Below, piece by piece: positions 9,919-19,939 of a stretch of 64,000 bases of DNA (position 1 is its first letter; the number at the start of each line of letters is the position of its first letter). The DNA comes from Folioceros fuciformis (lineage: Eukaryota; Anthocerotophyta; Anthocerotopsida; Anthocerotales). The notes under the pieces are model-generated. The model did not search any database, was not told where the DNA came from, and was given only the letters and a program-made list of their open reading frames with translations. The position numbers and the translations under genes are program-made. The DNA is taken from the NCBI GenBank assembly GCA_049999805.1, contig JBNGIO010006327.1, positions 388,797-452,796 on the forward strand, written 5' to 3'.

Positions 9919-12900
9919 ATGAAGGCTACATTGAACAGCCCGGGGGTGGCGCTGGGGGGGTTGGGGCAGGAGATTTGCAGAGCGTCTGCCGAGCCAGCTC
10001 GAGTGGAGGTGAACCGATTGAGATGCGTGGCAGCTGGTCGGACTGCTCTGGACTGCTCTTTGCAGAGGAAGCAGTTCCTTGGGAGCCCTCTGGTTTCTCG
10101 TGTGTGTGAACTGCATGTCGTGCCGGGGAAGAAGCAGGATGTGGTTGTGAGTGAATGTAAGACTCAGGAGGGTGCATGCGGGGCTCGCCTTGAGGATGTG
10201 CCCCACCTCATGGATTGGCTGGGCACGGATTTGGAGGTGGGTTTGCTGGCTCCTCCTCATGTCGTTCTGGTGTGTCTGGTGGTTGCTTGCTCCTCTTAAC
10301 GGGTTGGCCTTCTGTGACCAGACGTTCCCGAACCCACTCAAGCACAATCCTGCTTACGCGGCTGTCAAGTAAGGTTTTCAGCGATTGTTTCCCTTCCAAC
10401 TGTGCTTGCGAATGCCGGCGATTTGCCTTCCAGACTGTCACGTTTCGGGTCTCATGTTCGGTTCTTGATCTGCAGGCAGTACTTCGTGGAAGAGGATGAT
10501 GTCGTTGCGAAAGACGTGAGTGTCTCTGCCATTTGATAGACAACGACTTTGTGTGCTGGAGTGTCATGGATCTGACATGGTCCTCTTCTGCAGATCGTTG
10601 TGAAGCTTAGAACTCCTGGCGATGGTCTTCACTTTCGTCGGGCTGGACCGAGGCAGAAGGTGAGCATTTACCGGCCAGTTCCACGGGGATGTCGTATGAG
10701 AAAACTTTGGCTTCAAGAAGTCTTTCAGTGGAAGTGGACAGAGGCACTTAGCTCCTGTCTTTTTATCTCTGCAGATATATTTTAAAGATAGTGAAGTTCG
10801 AGCTTGTATCGTGACATGCGGGGGCCTATGTCCTGGGCTCAACACTGTCATCCGTGAGATAGTCTGCGGGCTGTGGACTCAGTATGGTGTCCGGGAGATC
10901 ATTGGGATAGATGTGCGTTGTCTGTTTTTCTTGACTTCGTTTTTTCATTTTTGAACGCAGTCTAGCTTCTACCGAGTCTTAAACTACAAGACTATGCACA
11001 GTCTGCTTATTTTAGCTTATGTTCCTGCATCAAACAGGGGGGATATAGCGGCTTCTATTCCCGGAATACGATAACTCTAAATCCAAAGCTTGTGAATGAC
11101 ATCCACAAACGTGGAGGCACTGTGCTTGGAACTTCCAGAGGTGGGCACGATGCGAACAAGATTGTGGACAGCATTCAGGACAGAGGAATCAATCAAGTAT
11201 GTCCTTGTGATTGTGCGATTCATCGTTTTCCCTTGTCACCAACTTGAACTTGTGCAAATGGTGTGATTTTTTCTAACCACATCTACGCGCTTTGTAGGTA
11301 TATATCATTGGTGGGGATGGTACACAACGAGGTGCTGAAATCATTCATAAGGTATGGCATGATAGAATGCAGAGTAGGACAAGATGCTGTGACTTCAGTG
11401 GTTGTCTCAGACTCTCAAGCCCCCCTGTATTGTTGTAACATTTATATCTCAGGAGATTGAGCGGCGTGGTCTGAAGGTTGTTGTTGCTGGTATTCCGAAG
11501 ACAATCGACAATGACATTGCGGTACGTCAATCTCTGTACCTCTATGCTTGCCTTTTTATTTGCAAAAGTATTGTATTAGTTTGACTGAACGAAATCATAA
11601 TCGCCCTACAGGTAATAGATAAATCATTTGGGTTCGATACAGCTGTGGAAGAAGCTCAACGGGCAATCAATGCAGCACATGTTGAAGCCGAGAGTACTCA
11701 CAACTCCATTGGCCTGGTGAAGCTGATGGGTCGATACAGTGGTAGGATATGCAAGTGCAGCTCCTTTGTCACATATGTTCAATCATAACCTTATCTGGAA
11801 CTGGAGGTGCTCACCATCCTTTTTTGTTTTTTTATTTTGCAGGATATATCGCAATGCATGCGACACTAGCCAGCCGTGATGTTGTAAGTCTGCCATCCTT
11901 CGCCGCCTAGCCTTGTAGCGGCACTCTCTACACCCATACTTCGTAGAGGGGATCTTTGTGACTCCCTTGAAATGTCATTTATGCAGGATTGCTGTTTGAT
12001 ACCAGAAGTTCCGTTCTACTTAGAGGGACCTGGAGGTCTTTACGAGTTTGTGGAAAAACGTTTGTTGGAAAACGGACACATGGTGATAGTTGTAGCTGAA
12101 GGTGCTGGTCAAGAGTTGTTAAAGCTAGAAAATCAAACTGGTTCAAACACTATGGATGCATCTGGCAATCGGCTGCTACTTGATGTTGGTCTATGGCTAT
12201 CGCAAGCACTTAAGGTAAATTCGATGTCAGCGAGTATGTGCTGCATTGCAGGCTCAAGTCGGACACTCACAGTGTAAATCCTATTTTCAGGCAGAATTCA
12301 AGAAAAGGACAAGCAGGGACCTAAACTTGAAGTATATTGGTAAGTGTTTCTATCTACACTCTGACTGGGGACGTGTCCTTCGATCTTCCTTGTCAAGGTT
12401 CATGCGGGTTGACCATCTGAAGTGAACGTGACTCAATGGTGTATCGTTTGAAATCAGACCCCACGTACATGATTCGAGCTATTCCAAGTAATGCATCCGA
12501 CAATGTCTACTGCACTCTGCTGGCTCATAGTGCTATCCATGGGGCCATGGCTGGATACTCTGGATTCACTGTGGGCCCAGTCAATGGACGCCACACCTAC
12601 ATTCCAATCAACGTAGCCTCCTGAAACCCTTGATTAAAATTCGTTCTGTGCTCATTGGAATGATCTTCTTACGTGTTAACCATCAACGTTTACTGATCAG
12701 CATTTGGCTTTGCTGATGAGTGCAGAGGATCACCCAAACTCAAAATCGGGTGAACGTCAGTGACAGGATGTGGGCAAGGCTGTTGTCTTCAACCCACCAG
12801 CCTGACTTCCTGGACTATGAAATCGTTATGAAGCGGAAATCTGTACCTGATACCACTGTCTGGGCCCCTAGTCTTGCCAATGGTACAGTCACACAGGCAG

Positions 12901-12935
12901 GAGTTGTTGACGAGGCAAGTGCAGAAACCGTATAG
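9919..12935 (+). CDS. PFK: ATP-dependent 6-phosphofructokinase, plant type
   Basis: Phosphorylates fructose-6-phosphate in glycolysis. Fourteen exons join in phase: 9919-10236, 10322-10368, 10476-10515, 10594-10659, 10775-10912, 11038-11196, 11298-11351, 11453-11521, 11612-11741, 11843-11883, 11987-12214, 12291-12339, 12458-12612, 12726-12935 (567 aa). Landmarks in order: [49 protein letters not shown] (Gly in GGDGT is the ATP-type signature; PPi enzymes have GGDDS), the catalytic [62 protein letters not shown]. The N-terminal about 80 residues are poorly conserved; the first ATG (9919) was chosen and no clear transit peptide is evident. The last exon's 3' part has a dead copy at 18511-18678. 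Confidence 0.97.
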
Positions 12936-13028
12936 TGTATGGGATGAGGATGCAGGCACAGGTCGATTGCTTCTCTGTTGTTTACAGATCCTGTGCCATG
13001 ACCAGGAAGAATCTTTTTGGTGGCCAGG

Positions 13029-13550
13029 CCGCAGCAGGTGTGCAGTGGAGCAAGCAGTGTGGCTTGCTGATAGAACATTCTTGTCTGTTTGATGGAATAA
13101 CCCCTTACGCACTGTAGGTACAATTATGTTGAAGCTTATGCCTTTGCACGTGCAGCTGGGCGACTGCTGCTCATCGGCGGAACCCCTTCTGGACCTGGTG
13201 ACGCAGTTGCTGTGGTGCACAGGTATGGTCCTCTTGTCGACATGCTTGAAATGGGTGGCGGCTGGACTTCAGACAGCAGGTCGATGACTCTAGAGTCTTT
13301 CAATTCACTGTTGTTCAGACTATTTACATACAAGTAGGACATTCATACATGTATAATGGATTATTTTATTGTTATTATTCAGAATTTTAGGGGTTCTTCT
13401 CTTTGTTTCTTTTGTATGTATGTTTTAAATAAATATCTAATGAGTTACTGTAATGGATTAGGTACTGGATCCAATTGCCTTGCTTCCATGAGTCATGCGA
13501 CATAGTGATCACAACAGGAAGTGAATAAGTAACAAATCTTGCATGATTAT
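13029..13550 (+). other. Segment present only in the left duplication unit; holds a kelch-like exon-sized ORF
   Basis: Left and right duplication units align on both sides of this stretch, but the right unit has only about 55 unrelated bp in its place. Inside, after an acceptor-like TTACGCACTGTAG, a plus-strand frame encodes NYVEAYAFARAAG, RLLLIGGTPSGPGDAVAVVH, then reaches a good donor (CACAG|GTATGG at 13222); read through, it stops at about 13337. GRLLLIGG followed by a VVHRYGP segment recalls a kelch blade, but one blade is not enough to call a gene. Confidence 0.35.
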
Positions 13551-13998
13551 TGGACAAACGAACAGGAAGTCACTTCCTATCGCCTAACTGACTGCAAGAC
13601 CTACACGTTACGGCCCTGGAAGATTTTCACTATGGCTCAATGTCACAGGAATATTCCGGACCAGCTCCTTGAAGGACTGCCTACCAGAAGACGCCTCCTG
13701 TCCTGGATGTGCTCAGGCCCTCTGCACGTCCCCCAGAGATGGTACTCGTTCTCGGAGAGGCGGGCTGAGTTCAAGGAAGCAAGTGTGTATGAGGAAGGAA
13801 ATATGTACAATGCTACTAGAAGGCTACCAGAATCACACCGACATAAGCAACAAACAAGGTGGCGTTGATGCACGCCAGAAGGTCCAGGCGATGGCCCATG
13901 GGAACCCTCTTATCCCTCACCGTCGTCTGGACTCCCAACCTTGGAGAAAAACCAGACTGAGCTCTAGCGACGTTTAGTACACAAAACGAGCAGTACCG

Positions 13999-14349
13999 TC
14001 AAGCAGCTTGCATGTGGTTGTTCTGTGCCAAGGCCGCCTGCTCGTAGTCTACGGCCTTCTGGATAAGACCTTCGTCCTCCACCACCATCTGCAGGGGCAC
14101 AGACCCCAGGGCTTGGGCCAAACTGAGCAGAATACTTTTCAATTGAGCTCGAAACTCCACCAGATCCACGGTCCCGCTGTTATCCGCATCGAAGNNNNNN
14201 NNNNNNNNNNNNNNNNNNNNNNNNNNNNNNNNNNNNNNNNNNNNNNNNNNNNNNNNNNNNNNNNNNNNNNNNNNNNNNNNNNNNNNNNNNNNNNCCTCGT
14301 TCTCCGCGAAGTCTCGCACTGTCGACCCGTCCAGGAGGACGACCCCCAT
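13999..14349 (-). CDS. EF-hand calcium-binding protein, intronless, interrupted by an assembly gap
   Basis: The frame starts MGVVLLDGSTVRDFAENE, enters the 100-N gap (14195-14294), and resumes with a perfect EF-hand loop DADNSGTVDLVEF (Asp at loop positions 1, 3 and 9, Glu at 12), followed by LKSILLSLAQALGSVPLQMV and a stop (TGA 13999-14001). This matches a small family of plant two-EF-hand proteins that begin MGVV-x-DGSTVRDF. That family has a first EF-hand between the two parts seen here, about 60-65 residues, so the real gap is probably nearer 200 bp. It probably acts as a Ca2+ sensor; its target is unknown. It is divergent from the MYND-DUF4470 gene A to its right. Its duplicate at 19327-19428 is collapsed. 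Confidence 0.85.
   Translation of the reverse strand: MGVVLLDGSTVRDFAENEXXXXXXXXXXXXXXXXXXXXXXXXXXXXXXXXXXFDADNSGTVDLVEFRAQLKSILLSLAQALGSVPLQMVVEDEGLIQKAVDYEQAALAQNNHMQAA
14195..14294. other. Assembly gap (100 N)
   Basis: Fixed-length placeholder inside the EF-hand gene; it likely hides the first EF-hand. Confidence 0.99.
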
Positions 14350-14854
14350 CGCGTCTCTTCTCCAAGCTGAAACGAACGTGTCGCACCTTACACTCTTCTA
14401 TCGTAAATGAGCGTATGTATACCAATGTTAAAGGGACTATTTTATCATCCCCTTTGACAAGTTCAAAGGCGGTGAATTAGGTCACCCGAACTTCGAAATC
14501 GAATCCGTCGCTACGTCAGAAGAACGTAGATCTTCTGGTGGACATAAATTTCTGCACGAAGCGTCGTTACGTAAACCAGACCCATTCTCATCTAGCTTAG
14601 TTCAGCGCGAGAGTTTCGTAGTCCTCGCTTGTGATATAAGTATTGCTTAGCATGAATTAGCGTTGCTAACCAAGACAATGGAGTATAGTGGGTTGAATTA
14701 GGTTGTTAACTACTAACATTGCACTTATGGAATAAATGTCACACAGAAGGACCAGAGAATCCAGTCGGATTGGGTGTCTAGTTACTAAGAGTTGGATTGA
14801 ACACTTGCACTTGTAAGCCAAGTGTTACTTAGTAGGATTATCTGGCACTATCAC

Positions 14855-17395
14855 ATGGGTTACTTACGTGATGTTTCTTGGGAGCATCTCTTGCTAACCA
14901 ATATGCATGGTGCTTACGAGCTCAAGGATGTTCTTAAGCTCTATTTTCAACCAGAAGTTCTTGACGAGCTAGAGCAAATATGTGTAGATCACTTGAATTC
15001 CTTGAATGAATTCAAAGAGACGGGTAATACTATCGAATCTTTAAAAGCTCATGTCAAGTATGAAATACAAAAGAGGGCAATCATCCAACAAATTAAGAGT
15101 CCTCCCTATGTCTATGCTGAAATGCAAGGGCTCATACATAGTGAAGTAGAAGAAGGATTCCAAGAGCCATTCAGCACAAATAAGCTGCATATGAGAAGTA
15201 GAGCAGCTGGCAAGTATCTTCTTTCCTTTATGATTTTATGCATGACCAATTGGATTTATCCACCGAGCATTCTTAGCCATGTATTTCCAATTCAAGTAGA
15301 GTCTCCAAGAAGAAGTGAAGAAAGGGGCGGGACACTTGGTTCAGCCATTGATATGGGTGTGTGCCCAATTTATTATACTTGTATGCGTGTGAATTGTAAC
15401 AAGTCAAGTACCCCTTGCCAAAATTTGGCTATGGGCATGTGTAATTCTTGTGAGCTGGTTGCTTATTGTATAGAACATTGTGGATGCGAGGATGCACACT
15501 CATCGTTCTGTGATCAAATCTCAAAAGCAAAAGGGGAGGGAAATAAGCCATCTATGAGGAACAAGTACAATTATCCAAGAAACGATGCTGCAATAACATG
15601 GGATACCACTCCTCCTATTGCCCTACTAAACCACCATGATTTAAAGGAGTCTCTCCCAACTCCCTTGCGTTTGTCTTTCGATGGTTGTTATGACTTAAGC
15701 CATATCATCCACACCCTTGGTGAAATATATGTTGATCCTCAATCTAAAAGCTTGATGCAGTTGAATTTCAAAGGGGAGATCATTTTTTACATCAATTGTT
15801 CAGATCACCATGCTATTGCTAGGAATCTTATCATCTGTTGTTTGCTAACAGCTTGGGCTCATGGTGATTTTGGCGATTCTATTGGTGATGCCATCATAGC
15901 TATTTGGTACTCAGCTTTCTTGACATTGCCTCAATATCTCTTACTTATAGAGACCATTACATCCATCCTCAAAGATGCTATGATTATAGAATCTGATGTA
16001 GATGTTTTTAGAAGCCTTGGTACATTAGTAGAATGGTTAAACGAGAATGTAGATGATAGAACATGCGTGGATCATATTGTGAATTCCAGAAACTGTCACT
16101 GCCATGTTCATCTTCATAGCCAAGGATCTGAGATTTGGAAGTACTTAGTGGAGATGACACTAACAAACTGGTCTCCAGGGAGATGTGAAGTAGGTAGAAA
16201 GCAAAGTGTCAGTGCAACTGACAATAGCCAAGCTATAGAGCAATATCTCATTCCAGAGCATCTTGAAGTTGTGACACATTTTCGGCTCACAGGAATGCTA
16301 CTTCCATATGGCCAATATTCCGATAACCATGTGATACCTAATCCCACTTTGTTCTCACCTACTAAGGGATGGATAGGTGAATCCAATGCTTTCGATTGCT
16401 TTGGTGGCTGGCCCATGAACCAGGTGTTATCTCCAATGCCCTTGTTACATTGTCCTTCACTATTCTCATTACTGCATCTTGAAGCTTGCAACAACAACTA
16501 TCTTGATCAAAACATTTTGTGTCTTGATGATATGTCGCAGATTTTACGAAGGACCATAGCTCCATTGCAACCTGCGCATGATCTTTATGGAATTTTTTTC
16601 TTCCATCTCAAAGTTGCTTTAACTAAAGCTCTTTCAACACTTAGAGAGCACCAAGTGAACTTTCATTTCTTTGCCAAGTCTTCTGACATGTTTGTCCATC
16701 ATCTTACATACAAAGATCCAGGTCTTATGGCTTTGTACCGTGGATTCACTACATTGAGAGAGTATTCGAGTCTACAAGAAGTGCTATGCCAGTGGGCTCC
16801 TCTATTTGGGTGGCCTAGCAACAAGGGCCATTGTTTAGTACTCAAAGTTTGCTCTCACAAAGTCACCGACTTATCATCTCAACTTAATATCAACAAGAGA
16901 TCAGATGTTTTGGATTGGTTTATTGGTGTGGTTAACTCATCCTATGATCATGAAACTGAGAGATTCAAAGACATACTACTCCAATATGTGAAAGACTTGC
17001 GTGAAGGCAAAGTTAACTCCAAAGTTGACCGATTATGTCCTTTGTTGTTCATATCCGAGGAAGATGTACACAAGGAACTCCAACTTGATAAGGTTTCTAC
17101 AGTGAAAGACCTCCATGACGACGAATTTTACCTTAAAGTTGAGAGATTGTTTGCTCTCACATTCATATCCAAGTTTGATAAACCAAAGAAATTCAAAGTT
17201 GATAAGTTGCCGACAAAAGGTCATATGATGCAAAGAAGGACAAAACACATGGTGGTACCATACTCAACAAAGCCCTCATATTCTACTCTACCCAAACGTG
17301 ATACTAGTTTTCTAGTTAAGAAATGGTACTATGAACTCTTTATTAAGAGAGTCGATTATTCAACTATTTTTACAGAATGGATAGTAAATAAGTAG
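14855..17395 (+). CDS. MYND-finger/DUF4470 protein, copy A
   Basis: Predicted 807 residues from exons 14855-16423 and 16541-17395. The start ATG equals that of copy B. The frame is also open through the 117-bp intron (16424-16540, CAG|GTGTTA ... CGCAG|ATTTT), but copy B shows what is spliced (GGWPMNQ joins ILRRTIAPL, as GGWPINK joins VLEKKVAPF in B). Around residues 170-215 is a Cys/His-rich MYND-type finger (NLAMGMCNSCELVAYC, then H and C). Around 275-375 is a DUF4470-like domain (YINCSDHHAIARNLIICCLL, AIIAIWYSAFLTLPQYLL). The C-terminal half has a well-conserved block (YKDPGLMALYRGFTTLREY). DUF4470 also occurs in dynein-arm assembly factor DNAAF3 and in fungal MYND proteins; I infer no function. 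A 38-codon tandem repeat near the C-terminus is absent from B. The finger spacing is shorter than in B and may be impaired. Confidence 0.8.
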   Translation: MGYLRDVSWEHLLLTNMHGAYELKDVLKLYFQPEVLDELEQICVDHLNSLNEFKETGNTIESLKAHVKYEIQKRAIIQQIKSPPYVYAEMQGLIHSEVEEGFQEPFSTNKLHMRSRAAGKYLLSFMILCMTNWIYPPSILSHVFPIQVESPRRSEERGGTLGSAIDMGVCPIYYTCMRVNCNKSSTPCQNLAMGMCNSCELVAYCIEHCGCEDAHSSFCDQISKAKGEGNKPSMRNKYNYPRNDAAITWDTTPPIALLNHHDLKESLPTPLRLSFDGCYDLSHIIHTLGEIYVDPQSKSLMQLNFKGEIIFYINCSDHHAIARNLIICCLLTAWAHGDFGDSIGDAIIAIWYSAFLTLPQYLLLIETITSILKDAMIIESDVDVFRSLGTLVEWLNENVDDRTCVDHIVNSRNCHCHVHLHSQGSEIWKYLVEMTLTNWSPGRCEVGRKQSVSATDNSQAIEQYLIPEHLEVVTHFRLTGMLLPYGQYSDNHVIPNPTLFSPTKGWIGESNAFDCFGGWPMNQVLSPMPLLHCPSLFSLLHLEACNNNYLDQNILCLDDMSQILRRTIAPLQPAHDLYGIFFFHLKVALTKALSTLREHQVNFHFFAKSSDMFVHHLTYKDPGLMALYRGFTTLREYSSLQEVLCQWAPLFGWPSNKGHCLVLKVCSHKVTDLSSQLNINKRSDVLDWFIGVVNSSYDHETERFKDILLQYVKDLREGKVNSKVDRLCPLLFISEEDVHKELQLDKVSTVKDLHDDEFYLKVERLFALTFISKFDKPKKFKVDKLPTKGHMMQRRTKHMVVPYSTKPSYSTLPKRDTSFLVKKWYYELFIKRVDYSTIFTEWIVNK

Positions 17396-17528
17396 ATTGG
17401 ATAGAGTATTTTAATTTACTAAACAATGACTACAATGTAAAGGTTGATATACAACACAGGATTCATTGACATCTTTAATACACTAAGCCCTAAACATACA
17501 ATAAACCCTAAATCCTAAACATCATTAA

Positions 17529-18071
17529 TCATCTTATTAGTGTGAATTCATGCCGGGATGTGGAGGGTCCAGAAGGACTAATGGTGTGCCGGCCTTGTTG
17601 AGGATTATTTCCCTCTCCGTCGTGGTGTGCGTGAGTTGGATCCGTCCATGTGTCCGCTGGATTCCTGCTGCTTGCCTCTCCTTGGAGCCTTGTGTTTGTG
17701 TCTCTCACGACCCTTAAGATCACGAGGGCAACCGGGAACGGATATGGCTGGTGTTCCGAGGGATTCAGTAAATCCACATGCTTGGATACCCTGTTGAATA
17801 GGATGAACTAGGGTACCCTGCTGATGAGCCTGCGCCTCGCTCACTGCCGCTGGAAATGACCTACCGCAGGTCGCTCGGGCTTTTGGCTTTGTGGACTTTA
17901 GCTAAAGCTTGCAGTAGGGGAGGATTGCTCCGCACTGTCGTTGTCAAATGCTAGACAAGTTGTCACATGCCAGACCAATTGGTTCCTCCGGTCCAAAGGT
18001 TGCTTTCTGATATTCCATTTGCTTGCCAGAAGCCGAAATCTCTGACACAGCTGCTCCGAACCTTCCCGTAC
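17529..18071 (-). pseudogene. Truncated 3' fragment of the uridylyltransferase gene (left copy)
   Basis: Aligns with the last exon of the intact gene at 22837-23871 but in several frames. Shared patches include IQQGIQACG, TESLGTPAISVPGCP, SASGKQMEYQKAT and DNDSAEQSSP. Homology ends at 18071, corresponding to 23606 in the intact gene. Frameshifts and stops show it is dead. It is the right-hand end of the left duplication unit. Confidence 0.85.
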
Positions 18072-18510
18072 ATTTGTCACGATTTCCTCCGTTCACCGAG
18101 GAGATATCGTGGCAAATATGCTCACAAAAGGGCCTATCCGCTTGAAGCATGAGCGCTCTCGCTCTCTTCCTGGTGTAGCTTGTTTGTTCGCTAGGGGGGG
18201 GAATCTGCCATGTTCGCGCACATTCCCACATGGATTTAAGGGGGAGTACACCTTAGCTCACACTTCTTTCTTTTGTCTGTGTTGCTATGCGTATTCACGT
18301 GGGGGAGTGTTTAACAGGATGAGGTTCATCCTCGTAGACTCTAATTAGTGAGAATCGCATAATCGCTAGCAATGAAGAGTTTTCCACTCATCTACCCTTG
18401 GTCCGCTTAAATGTTCCATTCTAATTGAGGGTCATTGCCAACTTCATTTACCTTCAGTCAGATCTGTGCTTTCGTGGTTGTCCTCTGCCACTTTTACAAG
18501 CTTCACAAGA
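18072..18510 (+). mobile_element. Ty1/copia 3' end: RNase H tail, polypurine tract and start of LTR
   Basis: A plus-strand frame reads VHRGDIVANMLTKGPIRLKH then ERSRSLPGV, matching the end of copia polyproteins (VADILTK-x-LPR-x-KHE-x-x-RS-x-GV). About 110 bp downstream is a polypurine tract GTGGGGGAG directly followed by TGTTTAACAGG (18308), the usual copia PPT/LTR boundary. The remaining LTR fragment runs to 18510, where the PFK-derived sequence begins. No other part of the element is present. The RNase H part starts at base 18072, exactly where the left-unit homology ends. Confidence 0.65.
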
Positions 18511-18678
18511 ATGTGAGCAAGACTGTTATCTTCAACCCACTAGCCTTACTCCTTGGACTATGAAACCATCATGAAGCGGCAATCTGCATCCGATGACATT
18601 ATCTCGGCCCCTAGTTTTGCTTATGGTCGAGTCCCACAGGCAGGAGATGTTGATGACGCAAGTGCAGAAACCGTATAG
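18511..18678 (+). pseudogene. Truncated 3' end of phosphofructokinase last exon (right copy)
   Basis: Aligns without indels to 12768-12935 of the intact gene (constant offset 5743), including the stop codon and the sequence after it. It has in-frame stops where PFK has Trp (TGG to TGA, 18514) and Gln (CAG to TAG). It marks the left breakpoint of the right duplication unit. Confidence 0.93.
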
Positions 18679-19326
18679 TGTGTGGGATGCGGAGGCAAGC
18701 GTAGGTTGATTGATTCTCCGTTGTTTACCGACCCTGTGCCATCACCAGGAAAAGTCTCATCAGTGGCCAGTCTCAATCTGTTTGTTCACACTGCCGATAT
18801 TGGACTTGCTTAATTGTGACAAACGGACAGTAAGTTACTTCCTATCACCTAACTGACTGCAAAATCTACAGTCACGGCACGTAACTTGAAGATTTTCACG
18901 ACGGCCCCATGTCACAGGAATTCCGGACCCGTTCCTTGAAGGACTGCCTCCCGGAAGACGGATCCTACTTGTGTGCCACCTGCTCCTGGATGTGCCTCAG
19001 CTCTCTGAATATCCCCCAGAAATGGTATTCGTCCTCAGCGAGGCCGCACCTGCGCTTACAGAAGACTGGCAGGTGGGCCGACATGCTTGTCAAGGAAGCA
19101 AGCATGAGTAACAAAGTGTACAACGTTACTGTCCGGCTATCGGAATCACACCGACATAAGCAACAAACACGGCGGCGCTGAAGGACGCCAGAAGGGCCAA
19201 GCGCCGGCGCATGGAAAACCTCTTAGCCTTCCCCATCGACTGAATTCCCCGTCTTGAAGAGAAACCAGCCTGAGCCCTAGAGACATTTAGGAGATGGAGC
19301 TCGCAACACTACCGTCAAGCAGCTTG

Positions 19327-19428
19327 CTAGTGGTCGAGCTGGGCCAAGGCTACCTGCTCGTGGTCTACGGCCTCCTGGATCAGACCTTCGTCGTCCACCA
19401 CCATCTGCAGGGCACCGACCCCACTCAT
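19327..19428 (-). pseudogene. Collapsed EF-hand gene copy (internal deletion)
   Basis: The right-unit counterpart of the gene at 13999-14349. The start region is fused directly to the C-terminal part: after MSGVG comes ALQMVVDDEGLIQEAVDHEQ and a premature TAG, so both EF-hands are lost. The frame still reads 33 residues, but no calcium-binding loop remains. Confidence 0.85.
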
Positions 19429-19939
19429 CGCGTCTACTCGCCAAACTGCGACAACCGCGACTCACTTTCCCGTTTCCCTCCCCATCTTCATCACTGAATT
19501 AGTGCCTACATTAAGCGCACCGTTTTATTATCCCCTTTGAAAACCTTAGGTTACCCAAAATTGAAATCAAGTCCATCTCTCTCTTAGTACGAAGCATGTA
19601 GATCTTTTCAGCGGAACTCGATTTCTGCACGAAGAGTCCCTGCACGAACTACACCCGATTCCTTGTAGTAAGCTTAGTTGGGGGAGAGAGTGCAATTAGG
19701 CTGGACTGCGCTCTTGCTTACCAACAATGGAACTCCGACATAAGCATTGCTTAGCAGGTTGAGTTAGTATAGCACAACAGATTGTATTAGGTTTTTGGTT
19801 ACTATGGCCGCACTCGTGGAACAAGCAGCCTTCAAAAGGATCACAAAAGTTTTGTAGGATTGGGCTTACGGTTATGAAGAATTGGATGGAACCTCGCACT
19901 TGTAAATTGGCGCATAGCAAGATTGTCTAGCAGTGTCAT

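Noticed and set aside
9306-9920. 204-residue minus-strand ORF upstream of PFK
   Set aside because: Covers the duplicated promoter block; Ser/Pro-rich antisense frame without domain.
17485-17522. CCCTAAA-like repeats resembling telomere sequence
   Set aside because: Only two good CCCTAAA units among degenerate ones, in a 3' intergenic region; telobox-like chance or minor relic.
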